A stretch of DNA of 64,000 nucleotides, from NCBI RefSeq assembly GCF_048544455.1, contig NC_133537.1:17607541-17671540 (forward strand). Direction: 5' to 3'. Of the stretch, positions 21,995 through 32,767 are shown piece after piece. The position numbers and the translations under genes are program-made. A model generated the notes under the pieces. The model was given only the letters and a program-made list of their open reading frames with translations, did not search any database and was not told the origin of the DNA. Positions within the stretch are counted from its first letter, which is position 1, and each line of letters begins with the position of its first letter. The stretch is from Silene latifolia. Taxonomy: Eukaryota > Streptophyta > Magnoliopsida > Caryophyllales > Caryophyllaceae.

Positions 21995-23571
21995 TGTGAA
22001 TGCAACTAAAGGTGAACAATAGAACGGGACCAACGCATCAGTTACAAATCATCCACTAGAACCAATTTAATGCAACAAAATAACAAGGTGGCAACTGAAA
22101 AGTGCAAATGAGTTAAACTAATGTTTCAAGCTTACTGAACCGTCGACCTTGCAAGACTCAAAGATGCCGGACTCTAACGGGTCGCTCGTCACTCAGATCA
22201 GGTAGAAGGTGAGTATATATGTGAAAGATAGGGAAGAATCAGACACTCGCCTAACTCGACCTATAAGAACATGCATGCAGTTAACATGAATAAAGTCTCT
22301 ACAACCGTACATATGCATTCCAACCATACTAATGACCAAGACACGTGCCGAGGACTTACATTTGGGTTAGTGAGGTAATGGGTAAGAAGGGGCTAAAATG
22401 AATTTGGATATGTGGGGTTAATAGCTAGGCTAGCAACAACGGATCCAAATATAAACTGCATCCCAACTTCGTACTCATAACAGCAAGATGAAACGGTGCA
22501 AAATTATGCACTAAACTCACAAAACACCAAAAGTCGTCAACTCCCCATAAGATATAAATAAGGCATGGGAGTGTGAAACATTGTGCAATTCTCATTCTTT
22601 TTTTTTTTCATTTTGAATTTTTCTCTCTTTTTTTCGCACTTTTTCTTTTCTTTTTTTTTTTTTCCTTTTCGTTCCATTTTTCACGATTCAACACATTTTT
22701 TTTTTCTTTCCTTCAATTCTTCCACCATCTTCTGAAATCGGATGAAATAACCATATTGCAATAACACATTCCAAGAACTACTCGTTACTAGCTCAGCTAG
22801 GGTAGGAAATATTATAGAAAGTAGTTGATAGGACAAAAAGACAATTTGGCTATGTGAGGCTCATGGGTAGAATGGAATAAGGGGAACTGCCTCTCCTAAC
22901 ACGTGTCACCATCCACAGACCGAATGCATACAGGTATTAAGAAGACTAGACTCATGCTTATGCAAATTGATGTTACATGTCTTAAAGAGAGTACTACTCA
23001 CATCCTAAATGAAACCGGTCATGAATGTCACCAGTTTAATAAGCTCTAACCTCAGAATGTAATGTAGCTTGCCGACATAAAGAATCAAGTCTATTCGTTC
23101 AGATAAGAGAGAAACAGAAACTCGTAGATTATGCACATAAACATGCCAGCTAAATGTCAGGAATATGCCAGGCTCAAGTAAGGATTCAAAGTAGCGTCAA
23201 TGTTCAAACGTTCCGACTCAATTTAAACATGAAAATTTTGAAAATTTTTGAATTTTATGATTTTTATATGAATTTTTGAATTAATTAAAACAACAATGCA
23301 TGCGGAAATAAATAAACGTGCAAGCAAAAATGCAAGAAACATGCAGACACAGATATGGATGCATACCTCCCCAAACCAAACCGTACAATGCCCTCATTGT
23401 ACCAAAAATAGGGAAAGAAATGCAAACTGAAAAGAAAAGGAAAAGTGGAGTCGGAAAACTTACAAAACGTCATATAGCGGGACCTCCCCAAACCGACCAT
23501 GAACATGGGAGGTCAAAGAAAGTCAAACAGTGGCTTTGTAGACGTAAAACAGCAGCTGGAGGTTGTAACTA
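21995..23571 (-). other. Athila-4 3' untranslated region
   Basis: About 1.6 kb without a gene. It includes a T-rich stretch at 22586-22712 and blocks shared with the Athila-1 3' end (compare 22150-22250 with 56270-56390 in inverse orientation, both containing GACCTTGCAAG-type sequence). Short frames here look random. Confidence 0.7.
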
Positions 23572-23756
23572 CTCGATCGAGCACCTGGAACAGCTCGATC
23601 GAGTGAACTGATGTATTGGAAGGGCTCGATCGATCGACAACCCTCTCGTTCGAGTAAGCACGGGTAGGGATCTGGTCGATCGAGGACATCATCCCTCGAT
23701 CGAGTAGCAGCCGCATCAGAAAGTGCTCGATCGAACACAAAAGCACTCGATCGAGT
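23572..23756. repeat. CTCGATCGAG cluster, Athila-4 3' region after integrase
   Basis: Eight copies of the palindrome and its variants lie in 185 bases just downstream of the integrase stop (minus orientation), in non-coding DNA. Confidence 0.93.
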
Positions 23757-23938
23757 ACTTTAATCTGCAGAAAACGCATAAAAGCAAGGAAGGCACAAAA
23801 ATTGTTCATAAAGCAGCGTCTAGTGTTTAACGTAAAGCTAAAGAAAAACAAATAGTTCAACAAAAAGTACAAATAAAACTGTCCGGGCTGCCTCCCGGAG
23901 AGCGCTGGTTTAAGAGGTCCCGCACGACCTTTCTGGTA

Positions 23939-25207
23939 TCAAGTAACTGGCGCGTCGAGCTCGTCGAAGTGCAAGACTTCAACGCGGTTGTCCGCTTCAC
24001 TTGCCTCGTGGTAATGCTTCACATATTGGCCATTCACCTTGAATCTATGACCCTCGAAATCTTCAAGCTCCACGGATCCAAATTTGGTAACAGCTGTCAC
24101 CGTGTACGGACCACTCCATCTGGACTTCAGCTTGCCAGGAAATAGTCTCAAACGGGCATTGAACAGCAACACCTTCTGCCCCACATGAAACTCCCGAGGT
24201 AAAATTCTCTTGTCATGCCATCTCTTCGTCTTTTCCTTGTAAATGCGCGAGCTGTCATAGGCATTAAGCCTAAACTCCTCTAATTCATCTAGCTGCAAAA
24301 GACGATTCTGACCACACAATTTAGGATCATAATTAAGCTCACGGATTGCCCACCAGGCCTTACATTCCAGCTCAACAGGTAAGTGACACGATTTCCCATA
24401 AACTAACCTATAAGGTGATGCACCAATTGGTGTCTTAAAGGCAGTTCTATAAGCCCATAATGTGTCATCTAGCTTAAGACTCCAGTCTTTCCGTGATTTA
24501 GAAACTACCTTAGACAAGATCTCTTTCAGCTCACGATTAGAAACCTCTACCTGACCACTAGTTTGGGGATGATACCCCAAACCACGCCGGTGTTGGACAC
24601 CAACTCTAGACAGTATGGAAGTGAGTTTCTTTTCCTTAAAATGCATCCCCCCATCACTAATGACGACCCTAGGGACACCAAAACGGGGGAATATGATCTT
24701 TTTGAACATTTTTATCACGGTCTTACCGTCACAATGAGGTGAAGCAATTGCCTCAACCCATTTTGACACATAGTCTACTGACTACTAAAATGTACGTTAC
24801 CTTTTTATCGGACGGAACGGTCCTTGGAAATCAATGCCCCAGACATCGAAAACCTCAACCTCTAGGATGCCGTTTTGTGGCATCTCATGTCTCTTCGAAA
24901 TGTTCCCTGATCGTTGGCATGCATCACAAGCTGAAACAAAAGACTTGGCGTCGAGTAAACAAAGAAGGGTAAAAACCAGATCAAGTACCTTAGCCACGGT
25001 GCGCGATGGACCATGGTGACCACCATATGAAGAGGAGTGACAGCCTTCCAGGACTATTTTGGTCTCCCATTGCGGAATACACCGTCGTAGAGACCGTCGC
25101 ACATTCCTTAAACAAGTAAGGGTCATCCCGGAAAATCGCTTAGCGTTATCGTAAAACGCTTCTTTTTCTTTGGGATGAGAAAGGTCGCGGCAGCTTGCCA
25201 CCGACAA
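23939..25207 (-). pseudogene. Athila-4 integrase (one break)
   Basis: The integrase would insert element DNA into the genome. The minus-strand order is: HHCC zinc finger (GGHHG and CDACQ; about 24900-25030), then the core with Asp in WGIDFQGPF (24820), Asp in VISDGGMHF (24650) and Glu in [11 protein letters not shown] (24540), then the C-terminal part with [10 protein letters not shown] (24110). The frame 23939-24769 is open for 276 residues. The upstream frame 24797-25207 is separated by a stop and shift at about 24780. All three catalytic acidic residues are present in the DNA. The end at TGA 23939 is followed on the minus strand by a tail frame ending LSGRQPGQ, typical for Athila. Confidence 0.88.
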
Positions 25208-26500
25208 CGAAGTTAGCTATATCTGCATACCAAGGTTCCTGGTCAACAATAGACGATATAACAGCAATTAAAGAATCGTCAGGGAAAGAATCATCAATGG
25301 GTAGAGAATCTTCCCCTTCTTGTCGCATCAACCGCGACAAGTGATCGCCTACAACATTCTCGGCTCCTTTCTTATCCTTAATCTGCAGGTCAAACTCCTG
25401 AAGAAGGAGTATCCATCTCAGGAGCCGCGGTTTAGCCTCCTTCTTAGCAAGGAGATGCCTCAAAGCTGCATGGTCAAGAAAAAAAACGGTGACTTCGACC
25501 CAACTAAATAAGTACGAAACTTCTCTAAGGCATAAACTACTAGCTAGCTCCTTCTCGGTGGTAGTGTACTTCACTTGAGCCTCATCCAGAGTTCGGCTCG
25601 CATAGTAAATAGCATTCAAGGCTTTGTCTTTCCTCTGGCCTAGCACCGCTCCTAGTGCATAGTCACTCGCGTCGCACATGATCTCGAACGGCAAGTCCCA
25701 GTTGGGAGGCTGTATGATCGGCGCAGAGACTAAGGCCTGCTTTAACCTGTTAAAAGTGGAAAGACAAGCGTCGCAAACACAAAAGGGGCATCTTTAAGCA
25801 ACAAGTGTGTAAGTGGTTTAGCAATTTTGGAGAAATCCTTGATAAACCGGCGATAAAAGCCGGCGTGACCAAGGAAACTCCTCACCCCCTTAACATTAAC
25901 AGGAGGTGGTAATTCTTTGAATCACTTCCACCTTTGCTTTGTCAACTTCTATTCCCCTATCGGAAACTAAGTGCCCTAGGACAACTCCCTCGTTGACCAT
26001 AAAGTGGCACTTCTCCCGATTCAAAGACAAGATTAACCTCAATACAAACACTGCAACACTTTTTCAAGGTTAGATAGACAAATCGGAAAAATCACTTCCG
26101 TATACACTAAAGTCATCCATAAAAACTTCCATGATAGACTCAATATACTCTGAAAATATCCCCATCATACACCTTTGGAAGGTGGCGGGGCATTACACAA
26201 ACCAAATGGCATTCTCGCGATACGCAAAAACGCCCTTAGGACGGGTAAATGTAGTCTTGGCCGATCGTCGGGTGGATAGGGATCCGAAAGAACCCGAATA
26301 CCCATCTAAATAGCAGAAAAATTTATGAGAAGCTAACCTTTCTACCATTTGATCAATAAAAGAAAGGGGAAAGTGATCTTTCTTGGTGGCGGCATTCACT
26401 GTCTCGTAATCTATGCACATCCGCCAACCGGTCACTACTCGGGTAGGTATTAATTCATTCTTCTCATTCTTAACTACAGTTGTCCCTCCTTTCTTCGGGA
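25146..26500 (-). pseudogene. Athila-4 reverse transcriptase and RNase H (broken)
   Basis: Minus strand. RT motifs are MCIDYETVNAATKKDHFPL (26420), FFCYLDGYSG (26310), PFGLCNAP (26210) and the active site FMDD at 26112-26123. RNase H follows with FEIMCDASDYALGAVLGQ (25690), YASRTLDEAQVKYTTTEKE and DHLSRL (25330). Several small deletions and shifts lie between 25700 and 26300, so RT is not translatable in one frame. The RNase H frame 25146-25694 is open for 182 residues. FMDD in place of YIDD is usual in Athila. Confidence 0.85.
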
Positions 26501-26733
26501 CTACCCGTGACCGGGCTTACCCATCTAGAATTACCTACAGAATAAATAATACCGCATCCAAGCAGCCTTCATTACCTCAAACCATCACAACATCCTCGCA
26601 TCTTCGGGTTCGGCCGACGCCGACCCCGTCCGCAAGGTTTGTGATCCTCCTCCACTCTATCCTGTGCATACAAATATCGGGACTAATCCCCGTGATATCA
26701 TCCATTGAATAGCCCATTGCTTTCTGTTTTTTC

Positions 26734-27460
26734 TTAAGTACTGACTAACAAAGAAGTCATTTGATCATCACTAAGCTTAACACTAACAATGACCGGATCC
26801 GCTCTCGTATCGTCTAGAAAGGCATATTTAAGATGAGATGGGAGAGGCTTACGTTCCGGTACCTTTACCTCGATGGAGCAAAGAGTGCTGATCATTTGTT
26901 CCACTTGCTCTCCCTCATGCTCATCTAAATCATCGACAAGCAAATCCAATGCAGCGTCATCGTCCTCTGGGCTATCTCCACACTCATCAAAAAGCATGAG
27001 AGCTTCCAGTGGGTCCTTCATAAAAGAACCCGACCGGAAGTCATAAATAGACTCATCAATGATATCGACCGAATAACAAGTGTCCTCTATCATTGGGTGG
27101 GCTAAAGTCTTGGGCAAACTGAATGTGATAGCGTCATCCCCTACCGCAAGAGTCGACGCCTTGTCTAACATCAATAACGGCCCCAAATTGTACAAAGGAA
27201 CGGTCTTCCTAAAATAATTTGGGTCCGGGTGTCCTCAGCTATATCCAAAACAATGAAATCTACTGGGATGTAAAGCTTGCCTATTTTCACAGACACATCC
27301 TCCAAGACACCTAAGGGTCTCCTAACAGATCTATCAGCCATCTGTAGGGTAATGTTAGTCACCTTGAAGTGACTCATCTTCTATTTCTTGCAGACAGGAA
27401 GGGCATGACACCGACACGGCACCTAAATCGCATAGGGCCTTATCAATAACCATATTACCT
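26734..27460 (-). pseudogene. Athila-4 protease C-terminal part and linker
   Basis: Minus strand. MADRSVRRPLGVLEDVSVKI and FIVLDIAEDTRTQIILGRPF (27171-27377) match the second half of the Athila-1 protease. The active-site turn (CDLGAS-like) falls at about 27420 in a shifted frame, where the bases read as CDLGAVSVS-like sequence. A linker frame, 26734-27195, is acidic (SPEDDDAALDLLVDDLDEHE). Shifts at about 27190 and 27400 break it. Confidence 0.75.
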
Positions 27461-27861
27461 ATGACACAAGTAATAGAAAAGTGCAGGATCTTTCATTTTT
27501 GGAGGGGCCTTATTTAACAAAAAGTTACTAGACTCTTCCATAAATGAAATCGTCTCAAATTCGCTCAAATTTCTCTTACGCGTCACAATATCCTTCATAA
27601 ACTTAGCGTAAGTGGGTACTTGGGTAACAAGTTCGGAGAAAGGAACAGTTACCTGGAGGTTCTTCACGATGTCCACGAACTTACCGTACTGTTGCTCGAT
27701 CCTTGCGTCCTTCAGACGACTCGGGAAGGGTACCCTGGTAGCGATGAGTGGTCCCGCAACCTTTCCTTTACCCTTATCGATGCGTGACGTCTCCACAGCA
27801 GGGGAAGATGACACGGTGGCGGTATTAGATACTGCATTCGGAATTCCGCCACTTAATGCAC

Positions 27862-28080
27862 TGGATCGAGTACTTTTACTGGTCGATCGACCAGTTTCTT
27901 CTTCAATGTCACTCGACCGACCTGTCTTGACACTCGATCGAGTGTCTTCTTCAAAGATAGTTACTCGATCGACCAACTTGGAGTTCTCGTACTTCTCGAT
28001 CGACCGCCACTTGTCACTCGATCGAGTGACCGGATGATTAGAACCGCTCGATCGAGTGGATGAGTTGGTCGGTCGAGTGG
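27862..28080. repeat. CTCGATCGAG cluster in the Athila-4 gag-protease linker
   Basis: Ten copies of the palindrome or one-base variants (GGTCGATCGACC, CTCGACCGAC, CTCGATCGAG) lie within 219 bases of coding-derived DNA, at the same place in the polyprotein as in Athila-1. Confidence 0.93.
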
Positions 28081-28598
28081 TTATCGCACACGCAGCAAGT
28101 ATTTCTTGCGGGGAACTCGTCTAGATCATCATCCGAGTCATCATTAGCTGCCAAAACCTCGTCTTCTTCATGAGGAGGGTCACTTTGAAAATTCATCGAC
28201 CGACGGGATCGCAAATTGGAGGAGTCTTGGCTTGGGTCTGTCGCGAGTGTTAACTGCGCGACTTGTTCTTTCAACTCCGATATAACAGCGTCAGATTGCT
28301 GTGACATACTCAACATGATGGATTTCAATTCGGCAATTGCTTCTCTTGAAGAGGGAGAGACCGGCTGTGGTATTGGCGTAGAAGGAGTAGAAACGCTTTT
28401 TATCTCCTCATATAACTGCGAGAAAGGAACTCCTTGCTTGTACTTCTTGTAAGCAAGGGCGCGCTCTATACTTGCCGTACATTCATAAAGATCGTGCCCT
28501 TCTTCACCACATCTTCCACACGGCTCTGTATGCTCTGTAATCGTAGGCATCTTGGCAGACAACTTCCAAAACAACGGCTTATCTGCAAAACTGGTCAA
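27862..28598 (-). pseudogene. Athila-4 gag C-terminus with zinc knuckle and RS-type linker
   Basis: Minus strand. The frame begins at 28598 and soon gives CGRCGEEGHDLYEC, a standard Cys-x2-Cys-x4-His-x4-Cys nucleic-acid-binding knuckle. Then come a coiled-coil-like stretch (MLSMSQQSDAVISELKEQ) and a linker with TRSS, GRSS and TRST units encoded by the palindrome cluster at 27862-28080. The capsid part of gag is missing upstream. A stop and shift at about 28038 separate the two frames. The arrangement mirrors the Athila-1 gag-protease junction. Confidence 0.82.
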
Positions 28599-28683
28599 AA
28601 CCTTGCAGAAAATGAGATAGTCTCAAGGAATAAATTCCTCAAGACAAAAGACAAACTTAATTAAAGCAACAAAAATTGCGCCA

Positions 28684-28703
28684 CCTCCCGGCAAACGGCG
28701 CCA
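28684..28703 (-). other. Athila-4 primer binding site (tRNA-Asp type)
   Basis: The minus strand reads TGGCGCCGTTTGCCGGGAGG next to the LTR at 28709. This is the tRNA-Asp complement with an extra T and one change. Confidence 0.85.
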
Positions 28704-28708
28704 AAATT

Positions 28709-30096
28709 TGACACGTCCGTCGCGTGCACTGTCAAAAATAACCAACGGCTCTAACTAATATAGCTAGGGAAGTCGGGTCGAATCCACAGAGAGGTAGGAA
28801 TTTGTCGGCTAAATTCAAGTTCGTCTAAGTAACCAAATTGGGGGTTTATGAAATGTGATTTCTAAACTAAGAGAATAAGGAAAGAGGAATAAAGGAAGGA
28901 GTTTAACAGATAAAAGAGAATAGCTAAGACAAATCGGTTCACCATAATTATCCGGTCGAGTAATCTAGGTCCCAGTTCAATGCAGTACGGTCTAAGGGGT
29001 AGCGAACGTCACCTTTCGGTCCTTAATTCACCCTAAAATGTAAACAGTTTAACTTTCGCCCTACATTTGCAATATTCTATTGTTCGCTACTAGTCTGCCT
29101 CTTCCAACCTTTCGGTCTAGGTTAAGGTCCACCAAGAATAAGGGTCTAATTGCGTCGACTCAATTAGGCAATTACAATTAATTGTAGCATTTAAACAACA
29201 AAGACGGCACTGATATTAACCTAGTAGATCGATTACTCTCCCTTCAAATCATGGGTTCCCTATAGTCTTAGCATAGGAAATTAGCTACTCATAATCGTCG
29301 GATTAACAATTACGATAACTGAATAATTAAAACTAAGCATGATAACAAACTATTAAGAGATCGATTGAACAATTATAGAGCAAAGAGAGAAAAGGAATTA
29401 AAAGCAGTAAATATGATTAAGAAATAAATTAAATTGATAATACCGAATCTGAGTGACAAAATGTAGAGAATAGAAATCCAAGAACAGTAACAAGAGTAGC
29501 AGTCGAAAATGTACGTCGTGAAGTGATAGCAGTAACGTGATGTTCTCCTCAGTCTTATACTGAAAAATTGTCTTAAACCTAATCTATGGACTGATTACAA
29601 AAGCCCATAAAAGATTAGACGGAAATAAACCAAAAACACACGAAATCCCCTCGATCGAGCAGAGAGATTACTCGATCGAACTCTATGTCACTCGATCGAG
29701 CTAGAACTACCTCTCGATCGAGCACTGCTTGCTGAACCTCCTCGATCGACTCCTTAAACTGGTCGATCGACCAGTTTTGAGTGTATAAAGCATTCGATCG
29801 AGCAGTAAACCACTCGATCGAGCTATATAGGCGCATCAGGACTTGAATTTCTTCCTTTACTCAGCTCATACGTCCTCCAAGTGTAAGATTCCTAAACTCC
29901 GGCTCCTTATTTCCCATGAATGCATACAATTGGGACAATTAAGGCTCGATTTAGCTCCTCCTCGGTCAATTCCTGCAAATTACGATAAACGGACCAAAGT
30001 AGGATATTCGGGGGTATTTGTAGCCAGATGCTACATAAAAAGCACAGAAATGCGTGTAAAAATGAGGTGAAAACCTTATATAAAAGACACGCATCA
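28709..30096 (-). repeat. Athila-4 5' LTR with palindrome cluster
   Basis: This is a direct repeat of 20568-21955. Its cluster is at 29649-29824, with the same 22-bp palindrome at 29756-29777. Differences from the other LTR come in short word-like clusters, for example around 28975-28990 and 29205-29215. Confidence 0.95.
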
Positions 30097-30101
30097 GAAA
30101 T

Positions 30102-30320
30102 CAACGGCAATCAAAATTTACTGTAAAGTTGACCGCTCATTTCAGCGTCACAGTTATTATCTGACTTGACTGATGATTTTTTCTTTTAACAATTTAAACA
30201 TTGTTGTCAACTTTTAACTTAACAACTCCAGCCTAAATAGTAATTATAGGCCCAAAATTCATTCTAGTAGCCAAATATACGTTGAAGTCCATGTGTAGTT
30301 GTGAACTACTCCGTATTTAG
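30102..30320 (-). other. Tat-2 3' region, non-coding
   Basis: This is the continuation of the Tat-2 3' region after Athila-4. It is AT-rich and I see no frame or repeat beyond the first 20 bases. Confidence 0.5.
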
Positions 30321-30591
30321 GAAACACGGATCAAGTGTCGGCCTTCTTTTTCTAATTATTTCTTCGACAGCCAGCTAAGTAGGGTTAGAGAAGAAACCCA
30401 ATTCTATATATACAACGACAAACAAGTCTTCCATGCTTATCAACGCATCGTCGCTTCCGGTTTAATCACCGCTCCCAATTTAGAGGAGCACTGGTATGGT
30501 TCGTTTCTTCCTTTTCTAACTGATCTAAGCTTAAAGATTTCACCTTTTTATCGCATTGAGCATGATCTTCTCTTCTTTTGTGCTTCACCAT
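30321..30591 (+). other. Open frame antisense to Tat-2, possible exon of an extra or captured ORF
   Basis: This is a stop-to-stop plus-strand frame, antisense to Tat-2 transcription. The readable core is VFHAYQRIVASGLITAPNL then EEHW, directly followed by a splice-donor-like GTATGG at 30494. The pattern of Tyr, Val-x-Ser-Gly-Leu-Ile and a closing Trp resembles a BSD-type helix pair, but this is a weak memory match and not an assignment. A further block, 31154-31262, reads RGFIEKAEQEAFDNKGAMIA. Tat elements are known to carry extra ORFs, sometimes antisense, between integrase and the 3' LTR. No start codon is evident. Confidence 0.35.
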
Positions 30592-31493
30592 GATCATAAA
30601 CTATCTTCAAGTTTGTTGTTGCTCTTTTCCCGTCTATTTTATCACAACATTAAATTTTGCGGCGTTGGACGATAATCGAATATCAGGTGAGAAACTCCCT
30701 TCTATTCTCTTTAATTTTCGATCTCATGCCTTGCTGCTGCCAAAGGATCGGAAAGATAGATCCTCCTCCCTTCTTGTTTTCTAACCTTGTTAATAATGCT
30801 CATCTTTCATTCAAATCTTATTATAACATGCTTTTATTTTCTTTTCTCTGACTTTTACCATGTCCTATTGAGAACCATTAAACTCTGCAGTCCACAATGA
30901 ACATGACTTACTCGGTCATTCCGGGTATTAGCAATTTGACCCCTTTGTCTTGTACTTTGTTTAATCCTTGCATAAGTTCACGGACAAAATTTGCCGTAGT
31001 CCCAATGATGTCTCGTGTGAATTTCTTTGCTATGCTTCGACTAACATGAATTCTCTTTGCTTGCTTCGACGTAGGTTTGCTGTCAACTAGCTTAACTTAA
31101 AGCCCGTGGGGACTATTAAAATTCGAGCATATAGGCTGAAGTAGACGAAAGCGGTGAGAGGTTTCATTGAGAAAGCGGAACAAGAGGCTTTCGATAATAA
31201 GGGTGCGATGATAGCAACCACGAAAATATTAACGATTGATAATGATGAACCAATGAAAGCCTCATTATTTTTTTTTTGTATGAGAGTTCAGGGCTTTGTT
31301 CTTTTTTTTTTAATGATTGCTTTTGTTCATGATGGGATTCATGGGAATAGAGCACTTGTCACTAATTCCCACTTGTTTCATTTGTATGCTTGTTTGTTGG
31401 ATTTGGTTCAATGCAGCGATTACATACTTCGTCTTGTCGGCCATATTTAATTTGTCGGTATTTTCATGCAAGGCCATCTTATTTGCTCACCTT
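30592..31493. other. Tat-2 3' region between the antisense frame and the tandem hairpins
   Basis: About 0.9 kb. It contains an exon-like block at 30658-30690 ending TATCAG then GTGAGAAA, a plausible donor, and the lysine/glutamate-rich block at 31154-31262. I could not join these into one open frame. The rest is AT-rich with no recognised family. Confidence 0.35.
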
Positions 31494-31980
31494 GAAGACT
31501 TATTACTTATCAGGGTGAACCCATCTTTGGGTCATCGCGACAGGATGAAGACTTATTACTTGTCAGGGTGAACCCGTTTTGGGTCATCGCGACAGGACGA
31601 AGACTTATTACCTGTTAGGGTGAACCCATTTTTGGGTCATCGCGACAGGTTGTGTCAGGGTGAACCCATTCGGGTCATCGCGACACAGTTTTGAAGACTT
31701 ATTGCCTGTTAGGGTGAACCCATTTTTGGGTCATCGCGACAGGTTGTGTCAGGGTGAACCCATTCGGGTCATCGCGACACAGTTTTGAAGACTTATTGCC
31801 TGTTAGGGTGAACCCATTTTTGGGTCATCGCGACAGGTTGTGTCAGGGTGAACCCATTTAGGTCATCGCGACATAGTTTTGAAGACTTATTGCCTGTTAG
31901 GGTGAACCCATTTTTGGGTCATCACGACAGGTTGTGTCAGGGTGAACCCATTCGGGTCATCGCGACACAGTTTTGAAGAC
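31494..31980 (-). repeat. Tat-2 tandem hairpin array
   Basis: Two single units of about 52 bases are followed by four double units of about 95 bases starting GAAGACTTATT. Each half-unit has GGGTGAACCC, then TTTGGGTCATCGCGACA, and folds with an inner TGAACCC/GGGTCA stem and outer arms that change together: CCTGT with ACAGG, TGTGTC with GACACA, CTTGTC with GACAGG. Tandem repeats in this position are known for Tat elements. Confidence 0.9.
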
Positions 31981-32767
31981 TCATGCAACTCCTTATGAAG
32001 ACTATTATTTCATTACCCTCTCCCCATGAGACCTGCCGGATGAATAAACTTCTTGACCTGATGTCCCTCCTACTTGCAAAAGACTTCCTCATATTCTCTA
32101 TATTAACTTGTACTTGTCCTTTTTTGCAGGGTTGCAACTCGAAATGGACTTGACTCATAGACTCCAAGAGAGTACGAGCTACTCCTGGATGGGTCATCTT
32201 GGGTTCCCTTTGGAGTTACCATGCAATGAACCCGCTCGTTGATTGTAAGGAAGTTCCAAGCCTTGATGTGCTAGATTGCTACACCATTTCATTACCCGTA
32301 TGCGATGTGTCCCCCTTTTTTTTAAGAGCCATCCAAGGTCAATCGTAAAGCAAAGAGTGTGAAAACCAAGCTCAAGCGGAACTCATCATCAATTAACATG
32401 ATCTTGGTCTTTTACAAACTTGGTTGATGATTGAGTGTTATTTTAGCCGTACACAGTTTAAGCTCTTGCGGGCCAGGAGCAATTTTTTTATTGTTAATTG
32501 TTTTTTTCTGGTGTGGCTGCACTTGAACAAAGTGTTTGCTCAAACTGCCTACGTACTCGCAAAGCTACCAGGGGTGACAACTTGCAAGATCAAGCCAACG
32601 TAGTTCAAAGAAGGGACATTTTTTTTTTTTTTTTTTTTGAGGTGTTTTTTTTTGTGTAGTTATTCTTTTTTTTTTTTTTTTTTTTTTTTTGTATACAGTT
32701 TAATCTCTTGCTTAGGAGCTTTGACTTGCAGTTTACGCTCTTGCTTAGGAGCCTTCACTGTTGGGAT
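31981..32767 (-). other. Tat-2 3' untranslated DNA downstream of integrase
   Basis: Non-coding. It contains long T runs at 32617-32639 and 32664-32690, and the conserved stem-loop block at 32545-32606. I find no open frame with family features. Confidence 0.7.
32545..32606 (-). ncRNA. Tat stem-loop block with constant flanks (copy in Tat-2)
   Basis: On the minus strand the block opens with GAACTACGTTGGCTTGAT, then a hairpin with arms CTTGCAAG and CTTTGCGAG (one wobble), then TACGTAGGCAG. The same flanks occur twice in Tat-3 (45401, 46948) around different stems. It is annotated as a candidate structured RNA element in the transcript, not as an independent gene. Function unknown. Confidence 0.55.

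Larger units (their letters stand above)
20568..30096 (-). mobile_element. Athila-4: Athila element with gag deletion and broken pol
   Basis: LTRs 20568-21955 and 28709-30096 (1388 bp each, minus TGATGCG to ACGTGTCA or close variants) are flanked by GAAAT (20563-20567 and 30097-30101). The polypurine tract at 21956-21969 and tRNA-Asp type primer site at 28684-28703 give minus orientation. On the minus strand the interior holds a gag C-terminus, protease, RT, RNase H and integrase, then about 1.9 kb of 3' untranslated DNA. Most of gag is deleted: only about 100 bases separate the primer site from the zinc knuckle. Its LTRs are diverged relatives of the Athila-1 LTRs. Confidence 0.93.

Noticed and set aside
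22573-22764. Phe/Ser-rich hydrophobic frame
   Set aside because: It is a T-rich low-complexity stretch of the Athila-4 3' region, read on the wrong strand for the element.
30405-30420. TATA box TCTATATATAC for an antisense promoter
   Set aside because: It lies inside the open frame 30321-30591, so it is more easily read as codons. I cannot separate the two readings, and no start site is visible.
31494-31980. Regular direct repeats looking like a CRISPR array
   Set aside because: The repeats are contiguous tandem hairpins without unique spacers, lie in a plant retroelement and follow known Tat 3' repeat placement.
32545-32606. A tRNA gene at the GAACTACG...TACGTAGGCAG block
   Set aside because: There is no cloverleaf, no T-loop consensus and no acceptor pairing, only one hairpin.
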